Of a stretch of DNA of 5,805 nt, positions 1 to 5,531 are shown in pieces. Where the stretch lies: the NCBI GenBank assembly GCA_002338885.1, contig DDJI01000014.1:5415-11219 (forward strand). Reading direction: 5' to 3'. The notes beneath the pieces were generated by a model. The model saw only the letters and a list, made by a program, of their open reading frames with translations, did no database searches and was not told where the DNA came from. How positions within the stretch are numbered: position 1 is the stretch's first letter; every line of letters starts with the position of its first letter. This DNA is from Ruminococcus sp. UBA1828 (GTDB lineage: Bacteria > Bacillota > Clostridia > Oscillospirales > Ruminococcaceae). The translations under genes and the position numbers were made by a program.

Positions 1-1607
1 TCCTGCCACACATCTGTTCCGTCCCCGTCATATCCCGAAAGCGAGCCTATTCCGCCCATTCCCCTCGCAAAACGTGTGGATATCGAGTCGCCGAGCCGCG
101 TGACCATCCTCGGAGATATCAGCGCGCAGCCGCTTATTACTCTGCTGTCCTTGATGACGGGCTTATTTGCAGGATGCAAGGCTATGCTCAAAAGCTCCCT
201 TACAGAGTCCATCTGCGGCTCGGTGTCGCTGTCCACCGCGCATATATACTTTATCCCCACAAGCTCCTGCGCGCCCTCCGACACAAAGTAAAACTCCGAG
301 TTTTTGGCATGCGTGCCCGCCATAAATCTGCAAAGTGAGATTATCGCGCCGCGCTTTCTCCCCGCGCCCATGTATTCGCCCTGGGTTTTTGAATAGCTCC
401 GCTTTCTGAGCATGCATACAAACCTGTTGTTTGATTTTATCTCGGGGCAGGAGTTTAAGCGCTTTACGGTTTCGTTCAGGCTTTCAACGACAGCCATATC
501 GTCGGCAGTGACCTGCGAGCTGCTCGGGGCAAAGTCGCAAAGGGCAACCATCTTTATGTTGTCCTGAGGATTTGCGGCGTACAGGCGGTACAGCCTGTCG
601 TAAAGCGCGTCCGCATCGGCAGGCTCTCCTATGACGGCGGACATGACTACCGCGCAGGGCGTGTTTTCGACGGTATCGCAGCTCGGATCAAGCCTTGCAA
701 GGCGTCTGTGGCGGCACGTTCTGAGCAGGATTTTATCATAAACAGCCTTCACGGCGCATATTGCGGGAAGTATCAGCAGCACGCCCATCCACACGGCATC
801 CGCCCACGCCGCTATGCCGAAAGCTATTGCTGCGCTCATAACAGTCACAACGGCTGCCGACAGAACAGCAAACGCCGCAGAATGCGCCTTTTGAGGCTTG
901 TTCAGCTCAAGGGCGTTTATTATGCCTTCGCTGTCGCATGTTTTGACAAGGTGAGATGCAAGCTCCTGTGCGGAAACGCCCCGCAGGCTTGCCATGCGGT
1001 AAAGTCTTGTCCTGTACGCATGCTTTGTGTTCAGATCGCTGTGCATGTACACCTCATCGTGCGCAAGCGCCCGACAGACGGGATTCAGCTCATCGTTTAT
1101 CTTCACATCATCCAGCGATGACAGCCTTGAAAGTATGGTCACGGCGTGCCTCAGCTCTATATCCGGCTTTTTGCCCGACACGGCGGAGTACACCGCACCG
1201 ACAAGGCGCATGCACACCGAATATTTCAGAGATTCAAGCGCCATGGCGTCGCAGTCTTTTTTAAGGCTCTTTATTTTAAGTATAAACTCATCGGCGTCGA
1301 GCGGCTCGTCACAGCCTATGGCAATGTCCGCAAGCTCAAAGCTGTCGCTCACGCTCATCAGCCTGTCATAGCCCAAAAGATAGTCGCAGCCGGCGGAAAC
1401 GGTGTGATAGTTGTCCGCGAAAAACTCCTCGTCGGAGCAGCTGCATCCGTCGGAGCTGCTGCATCCGTCGGTGCAAATCCTGCGGTACACGGCGTCCATT
1501 TTTCTTTGCATGGCGCGCACCCTTTTGCGCAGCTTTCCCGCGGCGGTGTATTCGTCCGCATTCGTGACTGCCGCGCTGTTTGCGTCCAATATATCCATTA
1601 CGTCCAT
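1..1607 (-). CDS. NdvB-like cyclic/linear beta-1,2-glucan synthase (GT84), N-terminal part, cut by the window edge
   Basis: The frame stays open for 535 codons from ATG 1607 to the left edge with no stop, so this is the N-terminal portion of a much larger protein. Residues about 195-220 carry the family's YR..L.RMA..RGVS..ELA segment. Residues about 242-291 are hydrophobic with two likely membrane helices. Residues about 313-360 (ENTPCAVV...YAANPQDNIKMVALCDF) and 410-420 (GEYMGAGRKRG) match the region entering the GT84 domain. VDSDTEP at 458-464 corresponds to the family's DADT motif, with D459 and D461 as the probable UDP-glucose/metal aspartates. It is followed by HPANKP and by the family-like run ending SGYDGDGTDVWQ. 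Known family members are membrane enzymes that polymerise UDP-glucose into beta-1,2-glucan and end in a GH94 phosphorylase-like domain; that part is not visible here. The start is supported by GAAGGGTG six bases upstream. ATG 1598 is an in-frame alternative. A Cys-rich hexapeptide repeat lies at residues 48-59. Family call is confident. The product (cyclic or linear glucan) cannot be told from this part. Confidence 0.88.
   Translation of the reverse strand, partial: MDVMDILDANSAAVTNADEYTAAGKLRKRVRAMQRKMDAVYRRICTDGCSSSDGCSCSDEEFFADNYHTVSAGCDYLLGYDRLMSVSDSFELADIAIGCDEPLDADEFILKIKSLKKDCDAMALESLKYSVCMRLVGAVYSAVSGKKPDIELRHAVTILSRLSSLDDVKINDELNPVCRALAHDEVYMHSDLNTKHAYRTRLYRMASLRGVSAQELASHLVKTCDSEGIINALELNKPQKAHSAAFAVLSAAVVTVMSAAIAFGIAAWADAVWMGVLLILPAICAVKAVYDKILLRTCRHRRLARLDPSCDTVENTPCAVVMSAVIGEPADADALYDRLYRLYAANPQDNIKMVALCDFAPSSSQVTADDMAVVESLNETVKRLNSCPEIKSNNRFVCMLRKRSYSKTQGEYMGAGRKRGAIISLCRFMAGTHAKNSEFYFVSEGAQELVGIKYICAVDSDTEPQMDSVRELLSIALHPANKPVIKDSRVISGCALISPRMVTRLGDSISTRFARGMGGIGSLSGYDGDGTDVWQ
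1431..1474. repeat. 18-bp in-frame tandem repeat inside the glucan synthase gene
   Basis: Two adjacent 18-bp units (1431-1448 and 1449-1466) differ at one base, and a third partial unit of 8 bases follows at 1467-1474 with one mismatch. On the coding (minus) strand they encode the hexapeptides GCSSSD and GCSCSD, residues 48-59, preceded by CTD at 45-47. Because the unit is a multiple of three, copy-number change would keep the reading frame. Confidence 0.85.
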
Positions 1608-1613
1608 AACATT

Positions 1614-1621
1614 CACCCTTC
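1614..1621 (-). promoter_or_regulatory. Ribosome binding site of the glucan synthase gene
   Basis: GAAGGGTG on the minus strand lies 6 bases before ATG 1607. It favours this start over ATG 1598. I could not find a convincing minus-strand -35/-10 pair between 1622 and 1740, so this gene's promoter is unresolved. Confidence 0.65.
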
Positions 1622-1735
1622 TTTATTCTGCTTTTTAAAGCGGCTGTTTGATGGTTATTTAAGGATATTATTGACTCGCTTGCGGCAAAATATGTGTTCT
1701 CGCTAAATTGCTCCGCTAAAAATAAATATTGCGTA

Positions 1736-1764
1736 TTGCGCGCAGTGCTTTAACGTGGTATACT
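1736..1764 (+). promoter_or_regulatory. Extended -10 sigma-A-type promoter of the phosphoglycerate mutase gene
   Basis: TATACT (1759-1764, five of six matches to TATAAT) is preceded by TGG, giving an extended -10 element. A weak -35 TTGCGC (1736-1741) lies exactly 17 bp upstream. Transcription would begin near 1771, giving a leader of about 30 nt with no room for a riboswitch. The -10 overlaps the longest possible ORF start (GTG 1755), which is a reason to reject that start. Confidence 0.72.
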
Positions 1765-1786
1765 ATAAAATACTTATTGAATGCTT

Positions 1787-1791
1787 GGAGG
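1787..1791 (+). promoter_or_regulatory. Ribosome binding site that sets the mutase start
   Basis: GGAGG ends 11 bases before ATG 1803. It lies inside the longer in-frame ORF, so translation should begin at 1803 and not at the upstream GTG 1755. Confidence 0.8.
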
Positions 1792-1802
1792 TGCAAACAC
1801 CA

Positions 1803-3011
1803 ATGAAATACTTAGTAGTTCTCTGCGACGGAATGGCTGACTATCCCGTTGAAGAGTTAGGAAACAAAACGCCTATGCAGGCGGCGCACAAGCCCAACAT
1901 GGATATGCTTGCAAAGGATTCGGAAGTCGGACTTGTAAAGACGGTTGCGGACGGATTAAAGCCGGGCAGCGACGTGGCAAACCTCTCGGTTTTGGGCTAC
2001 GACCCCGCGGTATACTATTCCGGAAGGTCTCCGCTTGAGGCAGGCTCTATAGGAATAGACATGAAGCCGACCGACGTGTCGTTTAGGTGCAACCTTGTGA
2101 CGCTTTCCGACGAGGAAAACTTTGAGGACAAGACGATAATAGACTACTGCGCGGGAGACATATCCTCCGCCGAGGCAAAGCAGCTCATAGATTACCTCAA
2201 GGGCTACTTTGACAACGACAGGTTCTGCCTGTACGCCGGAGTAAGCTACCGCCACTGCCTCATATGGCATAACGGCACGCTCGACGTCGGAACGCTCACC
2301 CCGCCGCACGACATAACCGGCAAAAAGATTGCAAAGTACATCCCCACGGCGGAAAACGCGCGCCCGCTCCTTGAAATGATGAAAAGAAGCTGCGAGCTTT
2401 TAGCAAACCACCCCATAAACATAGAGCGCGTCAAAAAGGGCTTAAATCCCGCAAACGCCGTCTGGTTCTGGGGAGAGGGCGTGAGAAAGCCGCTTGCGTC
2501 CTTTAAAGACAAGTTCGGGCTGAATGCGTCGATGATTTCGGCGGTAGACCTGCTGAAAGGCATTGGCAAGTTCTCCGGAATGCATGTTGTGAACGTAGAA
2601 GGCGCGACCGGATATCTTGACACGAACTTTGAAGGAAAAGCGGAAGCCGCCGCCAAGGAGTTTGCTGCGGGAAGCGATTTTGTATACGTGCACATCGAAG
2701 CTCCCGACGAATGCGGACACAGGCATGAGATACAAAACAAGGTCAAAGCGATAGAGCTTATAGATCAGAAGGTGCTTGCCCCGCTGATAGAAGTGCTTAA
2801 AGCTTACGGTGAGTACAGGATAATGATACTTCCCGACCACCCCACCCCGCTTGCTCTCAGGACGCATACAAACGACCCCGTCCCTTACCTGATATATGAC
2901 AGCCGAGTTCGCAAAAACGGCGTCGATTGTTTCTGCGAGAAAACGGCAAAGCAAACAGGCATATACGTCCCGACAGGACACACGCTGATAGACAAATTTA
3001 TAAAGGGATAA
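1803..3011 (+). CDS. apgM: Archaeal-type cofactor-independent phosphoglycerate mutase (ApgM family; proposed homoserine kinase subgroup)
   Basis: This 402-aa cytoplasmic protein belongs to the alkaline phosphatase superfamily. Phosphoglycerate mutases of the family interconvert 3- and 2-phosphoglycerate through a phosphoserine intermediate and two divalent metals. Visible motifs in order: metal Asp D9 in VLCDGMAD; the probable nucleophile S56 in PGSDVANLSVLGYDP; SGRSPLEAGSIG at 73-84; WFWGEG at 221-226; EGATGYLDTNFEGK at 266-279; HIEAPDECGH at 297-306 with metal ligands D302 and H306; PDH with D345 and H346; and HTNDPVPY with H355. Length matches the bacterial subgroup at about 400 residues. 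The start at 1803 is chosen from the GGAGG site and because the longer ORF overlaps the promoter. It is monocistronic, with its own promoter and terminator. Bacterial members of this subgroup have also been proposed to be homoserine kinases; no threonine-pathway neighbour is visible here to decide. Family assignment is very secure, exact substrate less so. Confidence 0.93.
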   Translation: MKYLVVLCDGMADYPVEELGNKTPMQAAHKPNMDMLAKDSEVGLVKTVADGLKPGSDVANLSVLGYDPAVYYSGRSPLEAGSIGIDMKPTDVSFRCNLVTLSDEENFEDKTIIDYCAGDISSAEAKQLIDYLKGYFDNDRFCLYAGVSYRHCLIWHNGTLDVGTLTPPHDITGKKIAKYIPTAENARPLLEMMKRSCELLANHPINIERVKKGLNPANAVWFWGEGVRKPLASFKDKFGLNASMISAVDLLKGIGKFSGMHVVNVEGATGYLDTNFEGKAEAAAKEFAAGSDFVYVHIEAPDECGHRHEIQNKVKAIELIDQKVLAPLIEVLKAYGEYRIMILPDHPTPLALRTHTNDPVPYLIYDSRVRKNGVDCFCEKTAKQTGIYVPTGHTLIDKFIKG

Positions 3012-3059
3012 AGAAAACCGGCGCCCGCACTGTAATCTGCGGATGCCGGTTTTCTTTAT
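3008..3059. terminator. Bidirectional intrinsic terminator between convergent genes
   Basis: A perfect 15-bp inverted repeat (3008-3022 with 3045-3059) encloses a second 5-bp stem (CCGCA 3025-3029 with TGCGG 3038-3042) around an 8-base loop, separated by a 2x2 internal loop. The outer stem is A-rich on its left arm and T-rich on its right arm, so each strand ends in a U-rich tract. It begins within the mutase stop codon region (stop 3009-3011) and lies 9 bases beyond the flavodiiron gene's stop, so it can serve both. Confidence 0.92.
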
Positions 3060-3068
3060 TTTACTTTG

Positions 3069-4220
3069 TCACTTTGCAAGCGCCGACGCAAGCTCTTCAA
3101 GCTTGGCTGTCGATGCGGCGCTAAGTGCGGAACGTATGGTTACAACGGGTTCTTCAAGGGTCAGATCCTTGCAGCCCTCAAGCATCGCCTTGATGTTCTT
3201 GGCAGCCATAGGCGCCCAGGTGCCGTTTTCGATTATTCCGACGGTTCTGTTCTGATAATTTCTCTCGATGAGGTGATCTATATACTCCTTCATGCAGGGG
3301 AATATTCCGCCGTTGTAGGTTGTGGTGGCAAGAACAAGCTTTGAGTATCTGAACGCATCGGCAACAGCCGCAGCGGTGTCGCATCTTGCAAGGTCATATG
3401 CTGCAACCTTGCAGCCCTTTTTCTCAATGAGATCTTTAAGCTCATTGACCGCCTTTTCGGTGTTTCCGTAAACAGAGGAGTATGCTATCACCACACCGTC
3501 CTCCTCCGGAACATAGCTTGACCATGTGTTGTAAAGCTCTAAATACTTGCCAAGATCGTCCTTTAATACCGGTCCGTGAAGCGGGCAGATCATAGATATA
3601 TCAAGCATGGACGCCTTCTTCAAGAGCGCCTGTGTCTGAGCGCCGAACTTGCCGACTATGCCGATATAATACCTTCTCGCCTCGTTTGTCCAGTCCTCGC
3701 TCACATCGAGTGCGCCGAACTTGCCGAACGCATCGGCGCTGAACAAGACCTTGTCGCGGGTGTCATAGCTGACTATTACCTCCGGCCAGTGAACGAGCGG
3801 AGCGGTGAAGAATTTAAGCGTGTGCGCGCCAAGCTCCAATGTGTCGCCCTCGCCTACTACAACACGCCTGTCGGCATAATCGGTGCCGAAAAACTGCGAC
3901 ATCATGGTAAACGCCATCTTTGACGCAACTATAACGGCGTTAGGATAGCGCTGCGCAAAGGCGTCGATATTTGCCGAGTGGTCAGGCTCCATGTGCGAAA
4001 CAACAAGGTAATCGGGAGTCCTTCCGCCGAGCGTGTCCTCAAGATTTTTAAGCCACTGATCCTTAAATCTCGCATCGACGGTGTCGGTTACGGCTATCTT
4101 TTCATCCCTTATGACATAGGAATTATAGGACATGCCGTTTGGCACCTTGTACTGTCCCTCAAAGAGGTCTATGTCGCGGTCGTTTACGCCGACATAAAAA
4201 ATATCGTCTGTGATTCTCAT
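3069..4220 (-). CDS. fprA: FprA-type flavodiiron protein (A-type flavoprotein; O2 and/or NO reductase)
   Basis: This soluble, two-domain protein of 383 aa reduces O2 to water and/or NO to N2O, protecting anaerobes; electrons usually come from rubredoxin. Residues 1 to about 240 form the metallo-beta-lactamase-like diiron domain. Ligands are visible as HMEPDH (H76, E78, D80, with H81), H144 in LVHWPE, D163 in FSADAFG and H215 in CPLHGPVL. Residues about 242-383 are the flavodoxin domain: YSSVYGNT at 247-254 is the FMN-phosphate loop, followed by TTTYNGGIFP and ENGTWAPMAAK. All six iron ligands are present, so it should be active. There is no fused rubredoxin or flavin reductase domain and no partner gene in view. 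The segment after FGKFGALD is about ten residues shorter than in some relatives, as I recall them. The start is ATG 4220, which has a well-spaced GAAAGGA; ATG 4229 (three residues longer) would sit on top of that site. It lies 22 bases downstream of the esterase gene and is probably co-transcribed. Confidence 0.95.
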   Translation of the reverse strand: MRITDDIFYVGVNDRDIDLFEGQYKVPNGMSYNSYVIRDEKIAVTDTVDARFKDQWLKNLEDTLGGRTPDYLVVSHMEPDHSANIDAFAQRYPNAVIVASKMAFTMMSQFFGTDYADRRVVVGEGDTLELGAHTLKFFTAPLVHWPEVIVSYDTRDKVLFSADAFGKFGALDVSEDWTNEARRYYIGIVGKFGAQTQALLKKASMLDISMICPLHGPVLKDDLGKYLELYNTWSSYVPEEDGVVIAYSSVYGNTEKAVNELKDLIEKKGCKVAAYDLARCDTAAAVADAFRYSKLVLATTTYNGGIFPCMKEYIDHLIERNYQNRTVGIIENGTWAPMAAKNIKAMLEGCKDLTLEEPVVTIRSALSAASTAKLEELASALAK

Positions 4221-4228
4221 ATTGAACA

Positions 4229-4235
4229 TCCTTTC
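4229..4235 (-). promoter_or_regulatory. Ribosome binding site that sets the flavodiiron start
   Basis: GAAAGGA on the minus strand ends 8 bases before ATG 4220. The upstream in-frame ATG 4229 overlaps the last base of this site and would have no spacing, so the shorter start is preferred. Confidence 0.7.
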
Positions 4236-4242
4236 AAAGCTT

Positions 4243-5295
4243 TTAGTTTTGCCATATGTTTTGAGGCAGGGAGTTTAAAAACTCTATAAGCTCGTCTGCC
4301 ATTTCTCGCTGTTCAGCATTTCTCGGGTGACCGGGGGTCGCCTTTCCCGCGCGCTTGTACCTGAGGTGATAAACGCCGTTTTCCTCGCCTCCGAGGCGGT
4401 TTTTTATCTCCTCTATCGCATCGTCCCAGCCGCTGTCATGCCCCATAAGTGTTAATGCAAGCACCACCGCCGCCTTGGGCGAGTGGGAACGCACAGAGTT
4501 GATTATCTGCATATATCTTGTCTCCCACCTGTCGCGGTACTCGGGGTCGTATATCTTGTCATTTCCCACGCTGCTGTCGTTTTGACCGACTGCAAAAACT
4601 ATTACGTGGGGAACAAATCTTGAAAAGTCCCAGTTTGTGATTTTATCGCCTGAGCAATATCTTAACTTGTCATAGCACGATTCAAGCCCTTTTGTCGATG
4701 GCATTTCAAAATATCCCGTGCCGTCAAATATCGCTATTCCGCCCTGAGATGTGTTATACACCTGTGCGGGAAGCTCCCTTGCGCATATCATGGCATAGGT
4801 GTGCCACGAGTTATCCCTGCTGCCGTCGTTTTCTGCGGGATCAGGCTTGCCCGTGCAGTCGTCATAGTCAACAAGGTCGCCCGCGGTGACCGAATCGCCG
4901 TAAAACTCTATTTTCTTTTCGGGAAGCGGATCCGGCTCCAAAAGCTTTGCGCCGTCGTCCAAAATTATCTTTTCTACATCGAAATAATGCCCCGCCATCC
5001 GCTTATATATTATCGCCTCGTGCCTGTCATCGGCAAGGTTTGAAGCTATATGCACGGTCTGCTCGCCGTCCGCCAGCTCAATCTTTTTCTCCTCGCCGTC
5101 TATCACCGCGCCGATATACTTGCCGTTCCAGAAGCGAAAGTTGTTGATCTTAACGCTCAGGCTTGTGCCGTCAAAGTAAAACTTCACGTAGCTGCCCGGC
5201 CAGACGAGCTTAATTCCGTTCTCGATGTCGGTATCTATTCTTCCGTAAAGCTGCAACATGCCGCCGCAGTTGCCGCAAACATTGATTTCATTCAT
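4243..5295 (-). CDS. Carbohydrate esterase family 2-type deacetylase (SGNH hydrolase with N-terminal jelly-roll domain)
   Basis: This protein is 350 aa. Known CE2 enzymes remove acetyl groups from sugars of xylan, glucomannan or their oligosaccharides. Residues 1 to about 125 form the beta-sandwich typical of CE2 (YGRID, WPGSYVKFYFDGTSLSVKI, VIDGEE). Residues about 126-344 form the SGNH domain: block I FYGDSVTAG with nucleophile S135, block II SQGG at 183-186, block III GQND at 237-240, and the catalytic His H323 in ATPGHP. The position three residues before this His, where a triad Asp commonly sits, is T320, consistent with the Ser-His dyad described for some CE2 members. No signal peptide or membrane segment is visible, so it is probably cytoplasmic and acts on imported oligosaccharides; this is inference. 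Two cysteines form a CxxC pair at C7 and C10. ATG 5295 is chosen because GAAGGGA lies 9 bases upstream; GTG 5313 would add six residues and overlap that site. First gene of a likely two-gene operon with the flavodiiron protein. The exact substrate is unknown. Confidence 0.88.
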   Translation of the reverse strand: MNEINVCGNCGGMLQLYGRIDTDIENGIKLVWPGSYVKFYFDGTSLSVKINNFRFWNGKYIGAVIDGEEKKIELADGEQTVHIASNLADDRHEAIIYKRMAGHYFDVEKIILDDGAKLLEPDPLPEKKIEFYGDSVTAGDLVDYDDCTGKPDPAENDGSRDNSWHTYAMICARELPAQVYNTSQGGIAIFDGTGYFEMPSTKGLESCYDKLRYCSGDKITNWDFSRFVPHVIVFAVGQNDSSVGNDKIYDPEYRDRWETRYMQIINSVRSHSPKAAVVLALTLMGHDSGWDDAIEEIKNRLGGEENGVYHLRYKRAGKATPGHPRNAEQREMADELIEFLNSLPQNIWQN

Positions 5296-5304
5296 ACGGC
5301 TGTT

Positions 5305-5311
5305 TCCCTTC
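5305..5311 (-). promoter_or_regulatory. Ribosome binding site that sets the esterase start
   Basis: GAAGGGA on the minus strand ends 9 bases before ATG 5295. The longer alternative start, GTG 5313, overlaps this site and has no purine-rich sequence of its own just upstream. Confidence 0.75.
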
Positions 5312-5327
5312 ACATTTTTTGTACGCT

Positions 5328-5369
5328 AAAAAGCCGTGAGCCTGATGCATCCTTAAATCTTACGGCTTT
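5328..5369 (-). promoter_or_regulatory. Terminator-like hairpin in the esterase mRNA leader (possible attenuator)
   Basis: Within the roughly 90-nt leader, AAAGCCGT (5369-5362 on the minus strand) pairs perfectly with ACGGCTTT (5337-5330). Two more pairs follow beyond one mismatch, the loop is about 18 bases, and a run of five U (5332-5328) closes the structure. A terminator-like hairpin downstream of a good promoter and before the gene suggests conditional termination or 5'-end mRNA stabilisation. The stem is only moderately GC-rich and no competing anti-terminator was established. Confidence 0.45.
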
Positions 5370-5392
5370 GCTCGCGGCGCTCCGCAACATGT

Positions 5393-5421
5393 AGTATACA
5401 TTACCTTTTGAATCAAGTCAA
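5393..5421 (-). promoter_or_regulatory. Sigma-A-type promoter of the esterase-flavodiiron operon
   Basis: Minus-strand TTGACT (5421-5416) and TATACT (5398-5393) are separated by exactly 17 bp; each hexamer matches the consensus at five of six positions. Transcription would begin near 5386. A short GC-rich hairpin (GCGG, loop AGCG, CCGC) then lies at the extreme 5' end of the transcript. No operator-like inverted repeat overlaps the promoter. Confidence 0.82.
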
Positions 5422-5474
5422 TACTGCCACCGACGCGGCGTCAAATAAAAGCGGCGCATATTCGCGTGCAGCAC

Positions 5475-5506
5475 AAAAGCCCCTGCGATTTATCTTCGCA
5501 AGGGCT
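5475..5506 (-). terminator. Intrinsic terminator of the lipoprotein gene
   Basis: An 11-bp stem (5506-5496 pairing with 5488-5478, including one G-U pair) with a 7-base loop is followed by UUUU on the minus strand. It lies 25 bases after the lipoprotein stop codon and upstream of the esterase promoter, so it separates the two transcription units. Confidence 0.88.
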
Positions 5507-5531
5507 AAGGTGTGTATAGGTGTACAATTCT

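Noticed and set aside
1..60. Similarity between the left edge (encoding LSGYDGDG) and the lipobox region near the right edge (encoding LSGCNGDS)
   Set aside because: The match covers only about 20 bases and falls in unrelated proteins with different flanks. It is best explained by chance, not by a duplicated repeat or attachment site.
163..417. Minus-strand 84-codon ORF and the plus-strand ORFs between 76 and 1706
   Set aside because: All lie within the glucan synthase gene in other frames. The minus-strand frame from ATG 1607 is open throughout and has family motifs, so these are shadows.
1671..1696. Plus-strand TTGACT at 1671-1676 as a second promoter of the mutase gene
   Set aside because: The only -10-like sequence nearby (TATGTG at 1691) is 14 bp away and a poor match. 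The 1736-1764 promoter is much better.
1622..1740. Promoter for the glucan synthase on the minus strand (for example TAATAT at 1670-1665)
   Set aside because: No acceptable -35 element lies 16-18 bp upstream of any -10-like sequence, and no extended -10 is present, so I do not annotate one.
1956..2981. Minus-strand ORFs of 117, 166 and 179 codons opposite the mutase gene
   Set aside because: They are antisense to a gene with a complete set of catalytic motifs, have no recognisable domains and lack good ribosome binding sites.
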